From contig NZ_AJLJ01000370.1 in the NCBI RefSeq assembly GCF_000317245.1, forward strand, positions 1 through 53,767: DNA of 53,767 nucleotides, in the 5' to 3' direction. A program made the translations under genes and the position numbers. This document shows, in pieces, positions 8,229 to 17,160 of this stretch. Below the pieces are notes generated by a model. The model was given only the letters and a program-made list of their open reading frames with translations, did not search any database and was not told the DNA's origin. The stretch is from Fischerella muscicola SAG 1427-1 = PCC 73103 (lineage in GTDB: Bacteria; Cyanobacteriota; Cyanobacteriia; Cyanobacteriales; Nostocaceae). Numbering within the stretch: the first letter of the stretch is position 1; each line of letters starts with the position of its first letter.

Positions 8229-8606
8229 TTTTAGTAAGCAAAAGAGCTTTTCACTTAATGAAAATGCCATTTTGCCTTCTCATTTCAGTGAATCACGCAC
8301 TTAAAAAGCCATTTTGCTTACTTGAAATGCCATTTCACTTTCTCATTTTGGTAGATCACGCACTTAAAAAGCCATTTTACTTTCTCATTTTGGTAGATCA
8401 CGCACTTAAAAAGCCATTTTGCTTACTCATTTCAGTGGATCACGCACTCGTTTAGGTATATCGCGCACTCATTTCCATAAAATGAGTAAGCAAACAGGTA
8501 AATTGCATTCTCAATATGCTTAAATACTTTCTAAATATAATTTAATACTTTATCAATATGCTTGAATGCTTTCTCATTTGAGTAATTCACTTACTCATAA
8601 GAGCAT
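8229..8606. repeat. Array of about 18 units with strict 21-bp period
   Basis: Cutting the sequence every 21 bp from 8229 lines up about 18 diverged units with no indels. The approximate consensus is TTTRCTTWCTCATTTNRGTA. The best-conserved subset alternates ATCACGCACTTAAAAAGCC units (8292, 8355, 8397) with TTTACTTTCTCATTTTGG units (8334, 8376). Units 1 and 13 read as the reverse complement, for example AATGAGTAAGCAAA at 8481. An apparent 107-codon frame (8132-8455) is just this repeat translated. The array lies between hemN and the protease/NTPase module; its function is unknown. Confidence 0.7.
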
Positions 8607-8681
8607 TGGCACTTGTAGCAAAAGCTATTGGAGATTTGTTGAGATGATTTTAAAAAATGCTGAGGCTCACAGAGAATAGCC

Positions 8682-8708
8682 TTGATTACGGACATCACCT
8701 GGTATAAT
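8682..8708 (+). promoter_or_regulatory. Possible sigma70-type promoter of the protease/NTPase pair
   Basis: TTGATT (8682-8687) and a perfect TATAAT (8703-8708) are separated by 15 bp, which is a little short. It lies 83 bp before the protease start. This is a visual match only. Confidence 0.35.
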
Positions 8709-8790
8709 ATTTTGATATTGACGATTATCTAGAAAAAATCTTGATATTCTGAAATTAGAAGGCTTTAACCTCGATTTATCTGAATCGCTA

Positions 8791-9849
8791 ATGCTTAATT
8801 TAGATGTAGACGATCGCAAGCAACTAATCACCCTACTTAAAGATTTACCAGAATTAGCAACTGAGCGATCGCGTCTACAAATCCTAGAATTGGCTGGACT
8901 CAAGCAATTAGCACCGATGATTGATCTGTCAGGTGCTTCTTTTGTAGCAATCAGCGAAATTGTTAGCTATCTATCAAAGTATGGGCGTTTGACCTATGAC
9001 CATGAGGCACTAGGGCTATTTCTCAACACTCTCAAGGGCTTTGTCGGGGTTCAGCAGCAAGAATTCCTAGATGGGTTGCTAACAAAGTACGACATGATGA
9101 CACCGATCGCCGCACTCCCTGATATTGGTCAATGGAAAGGTGGAGAAACGACAGCAGATATTTTAGAAAAGATTATTGGCGAGAATACGCTACGCCCCAT
9201 TGCCTTTTTACAACGAGGATTAGAAGTAGCGCGATCGGTTGCTTATATTGGAGTCCAATCTGGTTATGAGCGTTGGTCAGGGACAGGCTTTTTAGTGGCT
9301 AAAGATTTATTGCTTACAAATAATCACGTTTTGCCAAGTTCAGATTTATTATTAAATTCCATATTTCGCTTTAACTACGAAGATGATTTTCGGGGACGTT
9401 CTCAGCCTAGTCAAGAATATCACGTAAAGCCTAGTGGAATATTCCATACCAATCAGGATCTAGACTATACCCTGGTTCAACTAGATGGCGAACCTGGGCA
9501 GAAATGGGGATGGTTGCCTTTATTATCAAGAAATATCAAGCGCAGAGAGCGAGTGAACATCATTCAGCATCCAGCAGGACGACCCAAAGAAATTTCCTTC
9601 CAAAACAATTTTGTTGAGTATGTTGGAGGCAATGTGGTGCAGTATGTTACCTCCACACTGAATGGTTCTTCTGGATCGCCAGTATTAAACGATGGATGGG
9701 AAGTTGTTGCCCTTCATCATGCGGGTGGTAATATCCCTGAACCGACAACCCAGACACGTTATTTTAGAAACGAAGGTATACTAGTAGAGAGGATTTTGGC
9801 GGATTTGCCCTCAGAGATTAGAGAATTGGTGAATTCAGCAGCCAATTAG
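8791..9849 (+). CDS. Trypsin-like serine protease with N-terminal effector-associated domain
   Basis: The 352-residue protein has two parts. Residues 1-100 are helical, with the pattern LITLLKDLPEL...R...ILELAGL...L...IDLSG...ALGLFLNTLKGFVG; I read this as an effector-associated domain (EAD) of bacterial conflict systems. Residues 145-345 are a trypsin-fold protease with the triad H179 (LTNNHVL), D225 (DLDYTLVQL) and S294 (NGSSGSPV). No signal peptide is seen, so it should act in the cytoplasm. The next gene, 42 bp on, begins with a domain of the same pattern. EADs are proposed adaptors that recruit effectors to STAND NTPases, so a triggered protease is the simplest model. The ATG at 8791 has no strong ribosome-binding site, and the frame is open back to 8722. 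Confidence 0.85.
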   Translation: MLNLDVDDRKQLITLLKDLPELATERSRLQILELAGLKQLAPMIDLSGASFVAISEIVSYLSKYGRLTYDHEALGLFLNTLKGFVGVQQQEFLDGLLTKYDMMTPIAALPDIGQWKGGETTADILEKIIGENTLRPIAFLQRGLEVARSVAYIGVQSGYERWSGTGFLVAKDLLLTNNHVLPSSDLLLNSIFRFNYEDDFRGRSQPSQEYHVKPSGIFHTNQDLDYTLVQLDGEPGQKWGWLPLLSRNIKRRERVNIIQHPAGRPKEISFQNNFVEYVGGNVVQYVTSTLNGSSGSPVLNDGWEVVALHHAGGNIPEPTTQTRYFRNEGILVERILADLPSEIRELVNSAAN

Positions 9850-9890
9850 ATATTCAAAGTCTCAACTCCAGTGACTAGGAAGCCTTGACG

Positions 9891-12800
9891 ATGCCCCTGA
9901 AATCTGAACTGTTGAAGTTTTTGTCGCGAATGCCAAATACACAAACAGTTCCGGAACGTAAAGCGTTATTAACTATGTTGGGGTTTGATCGCCTAGAGAG
10001 CCAAATCAGCTACGAGGGAATTAATGCTGTATTTTTTAAGGGATTAATCGACCAGTTGCGCTCTGAAGGGCAGGCAAATCTGGTTTATTTTTTAAGAAAC
10101 CTAGTCGAGAGTGGTTGGATAGGGTTCGACGACAGACTTAGTCTTACTGCTCTTGCAGACAATGTTCAAACACTAACTACTGAGAAATGGGAGCAAGAGT
10201 TTTGGGGAGTTTCCGATACGAAAGCGTCATCGCATGTCCCTTTTTTTCTGCCACAATCAGATACACGTTATTTTACGGGGCGTGAGGAACAACTCCAGCA
10301 ACTAGAAGCACTATTATTAAATTCACAAGGTTCTAAAGTCTGTAGCATTGTTGGAGTATCGGGTAGTGGTGGTATTGGCAAGTCTGCTTTAGCGTGTCAC
10401 TTCGCAACGATTCATCAAGACAAATTTCGAGATGGAGTAATTGGGTTACGGGTAGATGGTAAGAATGTAGATACTGTTGCTCGTGAGTTTGTCAGACTTT
10501 GTGGAGAAGAACTGGATTTGGAAGATAATCGAGATGCAGCGACTCTGATGCAAGAGGTGTTTGCTCACCGTCAAATGTTGCTGATCTTTGACAATGCTGA
10601 GGAAGCAACAAGCATTAAAAAGTTGCGTCCTGGAGGGACTCAGTGTGCGGTAATTGTGACGACTCGCAGACGAAATCTGCCTTTCTCTCTAGATATTGGA
10701 GAACAAGAAACTATTGATTTACCCCCGTTGCCTGAAGCAGATGCTCTGAAATTGTTGAAGAAGATTTTAGGATCTGAGCGAGTTGAGAACGCTGTGGCGG
10801 CGACGAAGCGACTGGTGAAATTAGTTGGTAATTTGCCTTTAGCATTGCAAGTTTTAGGTGCAGCGTTACGAGGACAACGTGAACCTTTGGATGATTATAC
10901 AAAAGCTCTGGAAGAAGAGAAAGATGAACTATTTGAAGAACTCAAAATAGAGGGCGATCGCGATCTCAACGTAGAATTTTCATTGAATTTAAGCTTGAAG
11001 TCGCTTTCAGAGGATGAAGTTGATTTTTTTGCTTGTTTAAGCGTATGTGCAGCAGAAGGCTTTACTAAGCAAACAGCAATGGCAGCAACAGGATGCGAGA
11101 GGAATCTGCAAGCCCAGCGTTGTTTGAAGAAGCTTTATGATTTGTCACTATTGAATTATGTAGATACAGGAGAGAACCGTTTTGTGTTGCATCCGTTGGT
11201 GCGGATGTACGCCGAGGCTTTAGCTCGTAAGCGAGAGTTACTGGCTGTAGCACAAGAACGTCATGCCAAGTTTTTTGTAGAGTGGCTACAGTCTGATGAA
11301 TTGAGAGATGAAACTACTATTGCTGAAGTTGCCGCAAATTTAGATGATGTGATTCTGGCTACTGAATGGTTGCAGACTCATGAAGCTGACACAGCACAGA
11401 GCAAAAAGAAAACCTACCAATTTGCTTTAAAGCTCCAACCTTTATTTGAGCAATATGGCTACTGGCAAAAAGCAATCACTCTGATGGCACGGTTTCAATC
11501 CTGGGCAGAGCAATTTGAAGATTGGAATGCAGTGGTTCGATACAAAACGCATGAGGCTCGTTATTGGTCTTTTGCAGAAGAATTTGAACGAGCCGAAGAG
11601 ATTTTGAAATCTTTACAGACGAATTTACAAAAGATAAAGGATTTAGATACTCAGAAGAGACGCGAAGCCAAGGTGCTGAATGTATTGGGTGGTGTCTTTC
11701 AGAAACAAAGTAAGACAAAAGAAGCCATTCAAACTTTTAGAAACCAAATTGTTATTGATGAAGAAATTGGAGATGATCGATCCTTAGGCATTGTCTACAA
11801 TCGTTTAGGCAAATTATTACAGTCCCAAGGCAAACTTGAAGAAGCACAACAGGCTTTTGAACGAGGAATCACAATTAATGAAGCCCTCAATGATCAATTC
11901 TCTCTTGCCATTGGGTTGAACTGTTTAGGAGCAGTACTCCAGCAACAGGGCAAATTACAAGAAGCACAGCAGGCTTTTGAACGAGAAATTGAGATTGAGA
12001 AAGCCCTCAATAACCAATCTAGAAAACTTGGCATAACACTAAACCGTTTAGGAGGGCTACTCCAGCAACAGGGCAAATTACAAGAAGCACAGCAGGCTTT
12101 TGAACGAGAAATTGCGATCGCCGAAGCCCTTAATGACCAATCTCAACTTGCCATTGGGTTGAACTGTTTAGGGGTACTGCTTCAGCAACAAGGCAAACTT
12201 GAAGAAGCACAGCAGGCTTTTGAACGAGAAATAGAAATCGCCGAAGCCCTTAATGATCAATCTCAACTTGCTATTGGGTTGCACTGTTTAGAGGGACTGT
12301 TCCTGCAACAGGACAAAATAGAAGAGACTCAGCGATACTTTGAACGAAAAATTACAATTGCTGAAACACTCAATGATCAATCTCGACTTGCTAGTTGGTT
12401 GAACCGCTTAGGAGAATTTCTCCTGCAACAGGGTAATTTAGACAAGGCACAGCAGTACTTTGAACGAAAAATTGAGATCGCTAAAGCTCTTAATCAAGAA
12501 TCTCAAGTGATTAGTGGACTGTATCGTCTAGGTTCGCTACTGACGCAACAGGGCAAATTAGACGAAGCACAGCAGGCTTTCGAGCGAGGAATTGCAATCA
12601 CCGAAGCCCTGAATAACCAATCTCAACTCGCCATTGGGTTGAACTTTTTAGGCAGATTGCTTCAGCAAAAGGACAAATTAGACCAAGCACAACAAGCTTT
12701 CGAGCGAGAAATTGTGATTGCCGAAGCCCTCAATGATCAATCTCAACTTGCCATTGGGTTGACCTCTTTAGGAGGATTGCTCCAGCAACAGGGCAAACTA

Positions 12801-14243
12801 GAAGAGGCACAGCAGGCTTTTGAACAAAGCATTGCAATAGCCCAAACCCTCAATGATCAATCGGCCCTGATTGCTAGGTTGAAACTCCTATGGGGATTGC
12901 TCCAGCAACAAGGCAAACTAGACGAAGTAAAGCAGGTTTTTGAACGAGAAATTGCGATCGCCGAAGCCCTCAATGACCAATCTCAACTTGCTATTGGGTT
13001 GAACCGTTTAGGAGGATTGCTTCAGCAACAGGGCAAATTACAAGAAGCACAGCAGGTTTTTGAACGAGAAATTGCGATCGCCGAAGCCCTCAATGACCAA
13101 TCTCAACTTGCCATTGGGTTGAACCGTTTAGGGGTACTGCTTCAGCAACAGGGCAAAATAGAAGAGGCACAGCAAGTTTTTGAACGAGGAATTGCGATCG
13201 CCGAAGCCCTCAATGACCAATCTCAACTTGCTATTGGGTTGCACTGTTTAGGGGGATTGCTCCAGCAACAGGTCAAAATAGAAGAGGCACAGCAAGCTTT
13301 TGAACGAGAAATTGCGATTTATGAAGCCCTCGATGACCTATCGTCTCGATATGCATGGGCATTACACAATTTGGGCAGAGTTTGGAAGTCAAAAGGAGAG
13401 TTTGACAAAGCTGAGATACTTCTCCAGCAAAGCCAGGAAATTTTTGAGGATGAAAAGGATTTATCTGGTTTAGCAAAGGTTCTGAACACTCTGGGTGGTG
13501 TTTTAGAAAGACAACAAAAATGGGATAAAGCTGAAAAAATCCTGCGACAAAGCTATGGCTTGGCTGAAAAGCTTAAGGACAAACGAGGACAAGCCATCAT
13601 AGCCAATAGCTTAGGGCAAGTTATGGCTCACCAAGAAGGGGAAAAAGCCTTTGAGCTTTCACAAATGTACTTTCGTCAAAGTATCAAGTTAGGAGAAGAA
13701 CTCGATGAACAGCAACATCTTGCCAAGGTACATACAGCAATGGGACAAGCATTTTTAGCTCACGAAGTTTTTGATCAGGCTGTTGAGGCATTATCTAAAG
13801 GCTTTGAAATTGATGAAAGACTATATAATATTCGCGGTTTAAAGATTGTTACCCCTAACCTAACTTATGCTCTATCTAAGTTAGGAAAACAAGAAGAAGC
13901 ATTAACATATTGCGATCGCGCGTTGAAAATTGCCCCAAATTATCCAGGTTTCCTGCAATTGCGCGAGAAAATTCAAGCAGTGATTTCAACAGGTACTCAG
14001 CAAACGTTTATCAAAACTGGTTTGATTTTATATATTCGTCATAACAAAGACAACTCACGCTGGGGAAAAATTGCACCTGATGATGGAAGCCCAAACATTA
14101 TTTTTAACGAAAAGTTTATTGGTTCTAAATCTATATCTAAACTCACTCAAGGAATTCTAGTTGAAGTGGAAGTCAAGGAAAAATATGGAAAACTTTATGC
14201 AACACAAATTACAGTTCTTGAAGAAGATGAAGAAGAATATTGA
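9891..14243 (+). CDS. Giant STAND NTPase: EAD, NB-ARC-like, about 18 TPRs, cold-shock-like C-terminus
   Basis: The 1450-residue protein starts at the ATG at 9891, where AGGAAG lies 8 nt upstream; a TTG six bases earlier is less likely. In order: an EAD-like helical domain (1-90) matching that of the preceding protease; an NB-ARC/STAND NTPase (about 127-450) opening with FTGREEQL, Walker A GVSGSGGIGKS (155-165), Walker B QMLLIFDNAEE, sensor VIVTTRR and GNLPLALQVLG; a winged-helix/linker region; 18-19 TPRs (about 590-1360), of which 13 form a near-identical 40-residue array (634-1154); and a last 75-residue OB domain resembling a cold-shock domain. STAND proteins are inactive until a ligand binds the repeats, then oligomerise. 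Here the partner effector is probably the protease. Not a described family to my knowledge. Confidence 0.88.
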   Translation: MPLKSELLKFLSRMPNTQTVPERKALLTMLGFDRLESQISYEGINAVFFKGLIDQLRSEGQANLVYFLRNLVESGWIGFDDRLSLTALADNVQTLTTEKWEQEFWGVSDTKASSHVPFFLPQSDTRYFTGREEQLQQLEALLLNSQGSKVCSIVGVSGSGGIGKSALACHFATIHQDKFRDGVIGLRVDGKNVDTVAREFVRLCGEELDLEDNRDAATLMQEVFAHRQMLLIFDNAEEATSIKKLRPGGTQCAVIVTTRRRNLPFSLDIGEQETIDLPPLPEADALKLLKKILGSERVENAVAATKRLVKLVGNLPLALQVLGAALRGQREPLDDYTKALEEEKDELFEELKIEGDRDLNVEFSLNLSLKSLSEDEVDFFACLSVCAAEGFTKQTAMAATGCERNLQAQRCLKKLYDLSLLNYVDTGENRFVLHPLVRMYAEALARKRELLAVAQERHAKFFVEWLQSDELRDETTIAEVAANLDDVILATEWLQTHEADTAQSKKKTYQFALKLQPLFEQYGYWQKAITLMARFQSWAEQFEDWNAVVRYKTHEARYWSFAEEFERAEEILKSLQTNLQKIKDLDTQKRREAKVLNVLGGVFQKQSKTKEAIQTFRNQIVIDEEIGDDRSLGIVYNRLGKLLQSQGKLEEAQQAFERGITINEALNDQFSLAIGLNCLGAVLQQQGKLQEAQQAFEREIEIEKALNNQSRKLGITLNRLGGLLQQQGKLQEAQQAFEREIAIAEALNDQSQLAIGLNCLGVLLQQQGKLEEAQQAFEREIEIAEALNDQSQLAIGLHCLEGLFLQQDKIEETQRYFERKITIAETLNDQSRLASWLNRLGEFLLQQGNLDKAQQYFERKIEIAKALNQESQVISGLYRLGSLLTQQGKLDEAQQAFERGIAITEALNNQSQLAIGLNFLGRLLQQKDKLDQAQQAFEREIVIAEALNDQSQLAIGLTSLGGLLQQQGKLEEAQQAFEQSIAIAQTLNDQSALIARLKLLWGLLQQQGKLDEVKQVFEREIAIAEALNDQSQLAIGLNRLGGLLQQQGKLQEAQQVFEREIAIAEALNDQSQLAIGLNRLGVLLQQQGKIEEAQQVFERGIAIAEALNDQSQLAIGLHCLGGLLQQQVKIEEAQQAFEREIAIYEALDDLSSRYAWALHNLGRVWKSKGEFDKAEILLQQSQEIFEDEKDLSGLAKVLNTLGGVLERQQKWDKAEKILRQSYGLAEKLKDKRGQAIIANSLGQVMAHQEGEKAFELSQMYFRQSIKLGEELDEQQHLAKVHTAMGQAFLAHEVFDQAVEALSKGFEIDERLYNIRGLKIVTPNLTYALSKLGKQEEALTYCDRALKIAPNYPGFLQLREKIQAVISTGTQQTFIKTGLILYIRHNKDNSRWGKIAPDDGSPNIIFNEKFIGSKSISKLTQGILVEVEVKEKYGKLYATQITVLEEDEEEY
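11790..13352 (+). repeat. Thirteen in-frame 120-bp TPR-coding repeats
   Basis: Within the STAND NTPase gene, units of 40 codons (one has 41) repeat in register. Long stretches are nearly identical at the DNA level, for example the units whose GAAGCCCTCAATGACCAATC begins near 12964, 13084 and 13204. High nucleotide identity, including silent sites, indicates recent duplication or gene conversion. Confidence 0.85.
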
Positions 14244-14383
14244 AGTTCTGATGGCATAGTTATTATCAATACGGTTCGGATCAGACAAATCTATCTGACA
14301 TTTAAATCGACCAAAGACGCGATATATCGCGTCTCTACGACTATATCTTTTCCCAAATCCCAATCCCCTTTCCTCAATCCCTC

Positions 14384-16135
14384 TTAATGCAATAATTCCT
14401 CGACTTGATGCTGACTCCACAAAGTTCTATAAAGGCCAGGTTGTTGCAATAATTCTGCATGTGTGCCTATTTGAACAATTCTACCTTTATCCATCACAAA
14501 AATTCGGTCAGCAACGGCTGCGGCTGAAAGTTGGTGGGTGATAAAAATCACAGTTTTACGTTTCGTCCCACCAGAAAGATTATTCAAAATTGCTGTAGCT
14601 GTTTGGTTATCAACACTAGAGAGGGCATCATCTAAGATTAAAACAGGGGCATTAATTAACATTGCCCTGGCTAAAGCTGTACGTTGGCGTTGACCACCAG
14701 AAAGAGTAATACCGCGTTCACCAACTATAGTTTCGTATTGCTGAGGAAAATTTAATATTTCTGGGTGAATTTGGGAATTTTTGGCAGATGCTTCTACTTC
14801 TTGCTGTTCTGCTAAAGGATCACCATAGCGGATGTTATTTTTGACGGTGGTGCTAAAGAGAAAGCTATCTTGGGGAACGTAGGCGATCGCATTGCGTAAG
14901 TCTGCTAGGGCAATTTTAGTAATATCTATTCCATCTAAAAATAATTGTCCTGCGTCAATATCCAACAGGCGAGGTAAAGCATTAGCCAAAGTTGATTTTC
15001 CCGAACCAATAGCCCCGACAATTGCGACTGTCTCACCTGGGGTGATGGTAAAGCTAACCCTATCTAAAGCGCGAGTGGAAGCACCAGGATAAATGTAACA
15101 AAGGTTTTTTGCTGTCAACCGTCCTTGTAATTGCTCTGTCGGTAAATGAATTGCATCTGGTTCATCTTTAATTTTGGCTGTGACAGTCAAAATTGACTCG
15201 ACGCGATCAATACTCACTTCACCTCGTTGGTAGGTGGTGATTGTGAATCCTAACAAAGCAGTGGGAAACACTAAACGCTCTACATACAACAGCAGTGCAA
15301 CAAAGCTACCAACATCCAGGGTTCCGGCGGCGATCCGTGTTGCTCCCAACAAGATGATGACTAGAGAGCTAATATTGGCTAGTCCACCAATTAAAGGAAA
15401 CAGTGTATTGCGGCTTTTTGCTAGTAGGAGGTTAGCTGCCAATAATTGCTGATTTCTCTGAGCAAAAGCCCGTCGTTCGTTTTCTTCTTGGGCGTAAATT
15501 TTAATTAAAGCAATACCACTGATATCCTCTTGAATCAAATCGCTGATGTCAGAGAGTTGATTCTGCACTGCTAACTGTTCATTGCGGAGGCGATCGCTAA
15601 ACAGACGGACTAAATACAACATCAAAGGATAGACTGCTAAGGACGCCAATGTCATGTCTACACTAATTGAGAGCATGACTGGTAATGTCAAAACATAAGC
15701 AAAAAAGGTATTTGCCAGACTCAATACTGCAAAACCTAATAATCGCCTGACATTATCTACATCACTAGTGGCGCGGCTAATCAAGTCACCAGCAGTGTTG
15801 GTAGTAAAATACGATGGCTCTAGCTTGAGTAAGTGTTCAAAAATTCGTTGTTTGAGTTCAAATTCAACTTGACGTCCAATACCAAATATCCAGATGCGCG
15901 ACGCCATGCGAATAAACCACATTGCTGAAGTCAGTAGGATAATTGGTAATACGTAACTGAATAATTGATTTAAAGTAAATGTAGTTGAGAGTTTGTCAAC
16001 TGCTGAACGAATCAATAAAGGAATGTAAACACCTAGTCCATTGACAGTCAATAAAGCGACAATACCAAATGTTGCTTCCCGCCAGTGGGGACGCAGGTAA
16101 GTAGCAAGTATAGCAAGACGTCGTGTTTTTGCCAT
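14384..16135 (-). CDS. ABC exporter, fused permease and ATPase (MsbA/MdlB-like half transporter)
   Basis: The 583-residue half transporter has an N-terminal type-I exporter membrane domain of six helices (about 15-310) and a C-terminal nucleotide-binding domain (about 335-575). Walker A is GAIGSGKST, the Q-loop is YVPQDSFLF, the signature is LSGGQRQR, Walker B is VLILDDALSSVD and the H-loop is FITHQLS. It should act as a dimer in the inner membrane, exporting lipids, peptides or drugs; the substrate is not indicated. The preceding membrane protein gene ends 73 bp upstream on the same strand, so the two may be co-transcribed. Confidence 0.92.
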   Translation of the reverse strand: MAKTRRLAILATYLRPHWREATFGIVALLTVNGLGVYIPLLIRSAVDKLSTTFTLNQLFSYVLPIILLTSAMWFIRMASRIWIFGIGRQVEFELKQRIFEHLLKLEPSYFTTNTAGDLISRATSDVDNVRRLLGFAVLSLANTFFAYVLTLPVMLSISVDMTLASLAVYPLMLYLVRLFSDRLRNEQLAVQNQLSDISDLIQEDISGIALIKIYAQEENERRAFAQRNQQLLAANLLLAKSRNTLFPLIGGLANISSLVIILLGATRIAAGTLDVGSFVALLLYVERLVFPTALLGFTITTYQRGEVSIDRVESILTVTAKIKDEPDAIHLPTEQLQGRLTAKNLCYIYPGASTRALDRVSFTITPGETVAIVGAIGSGKSTLANALPRLLDIDAGQLFLDGIDITKIALADLRNAIAYVPQDSFLFSTTVKNNIRYGDPLAEQQEVEASAKNSQIHPEILNFPQQYETIVGERGITLSGGQRQRTALARAMLINAPVLILDDALSSVDNQTATAILNNLSGGTKRKTVIFITHQLSAAAVADRIFVMDKGRIVQIGTHAELLQQPGLYRTLWSQHQVEELLH

Positions 16136-16208
16136 TCCAGCATGTTAAATAAGGCCACCCAGCTACAAATGTAGCATTGTGGCCTCTCGAATTGCAGTTT
16201 TGTTTGCT

Positions 16209-16859
16209 TTATCGTTGACCACCACGTAAGAAAAAGTAAATCTGGTTGAGATAACTTTCCCAAACTCGTGTTGTCAATGCCAATGTGTCCGCACTGGGTA
16301 CAAAGTCTTCCAATTGCAACCCACGTCTGCGAACTTCGGTTGGAGTTTGTAACAGATATGGATTTGATTGTGCTTGCGAAAGAATGCTATCACCGACTAC
16401 ATCTGACACGTTCGCTACAGTAGAGTTTGGTTTTAATGCTACTAATGTCTCAGATGTGGGTGCAGACAGAGCAATATTAGGGTTAGCAAATCTGGCGATT
16501 GGGGATTGAACTAAAAAATAGGCGACTGCTGGCGTACTAGCCAACAACAAAATCGTTAACGCCATAGCCAGATATGTTCCTCCTGGTTTGCCAATCGCAC
16601 CATCTTTTAAACTCTGGGCGGCAAAAATCATTAATAAAATTGATGCTCCCAAAGGTTTGAGTGGAAAGGACACTACTCTCCACAAAGAAGCAATGGCTGG
16701 TTCTGTAGGATTTACAAACGACAGAAGTACAACAGCAGCCAAAATCACTAAAAATAATCGCCCGACAAAAGTTCCTTTCGGATAAAATCTCTGGAACAAA
16801 GAGACTAGAACCGCTAAAAGAAGCAGCCAAAGAAGAACCCGGCTTAGAAGTACAAACAT
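16209..16859 (-). CDS. Cyanobacterial membrane protein of unknown function
   Basis: The 216-residue protein is not recognised with confidence. Residues 1-125 hold about four membrane segments (2-20, 34-50, 68-84, 96-117). They are followed by a soluble tail rich in Ser, Thr and Pro (LSAPTSETLVALKPNSTVANVSD) that ends VWESYLNQIYFFLRGGQR. The N-terminal layout reminds me of cyanobacterial YdcF/SanA-type proteins, but their catalytic DUF218 domain is absent. Either it is a distinct short protein or a truncated relative. It lies upstream of the ABC exporter on the same strand. Confidence 0.65.
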   Translation of the reverse strand: MFVLLSRVLLWLLLLAVLVSLFQRFYPKGTFVGRLFLVILAAVVLLSFVNPTEPAIASLWRVVSFPLKPLGASILLMIFAAQSLKDGAIGKPGGTYLAMALTILLLASTPAVAYFLVQSPIARFANPNIALSAPTSETLVALKPNSTVANVSDVVGDSILSQAQSNPYLLQTPTEVRRRGLQLEDFVPSADTLALTTRVWESYLNQIYFFLRGGQR

Positions 16860-17160
16860 AAGTGAACTCTCAAATCTTCTGGTGCAGTCAGCCTAGCAGT
16901 TTTGGGCATTTGAGTTATTTTACAGTCAAATGGAAGTGTTGCACTTTTCTCTGACCAAAAATTACTCATGATGTCACTCCCTACAGGCAGAGAAAAATCT
17001 CTACACTGGGGGGTGACTTCCCCTCACACAAAGACCACCGTCGTAGTGATTTTAGAGCAATTTTTTTCAACTGACCGCAGTTTTTGTAATTTTCCAGATC
17101 AGTATTGAGATTTAAGTAGATTAGTTTAATTTAAGTAGTCATCTCAGAAAAAGGAAAACT
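16860..17160. other. Divergent promoter region
   Basis: These 301 bp separate a minus-strand membrane protein from plus-strand galE. No repeats or clear operators were seen. An AAGGAAAA ribosome-binding site precedes the galE ATG at 17161. Confidence 0.5.

Noticed and set aside
8132..8455. 107-codon open frame
   Set aside because: It is the 21-bp repeat translated (repeated VDHALKKPF-like heptads), with no ribosome-binding site and no recognisable fold.
8229..8606. CRISPR array
   Set aside because: Units are contiguous without unique spacers, have a 21-bp period and are diverged; no cas genes are near.
16209..16859. YdcF/SanA (DUF218) protein
   Set aside because: The N-terminal membrane layout is suggestive, but the DUF218 domain is absent, so no family was assigned.
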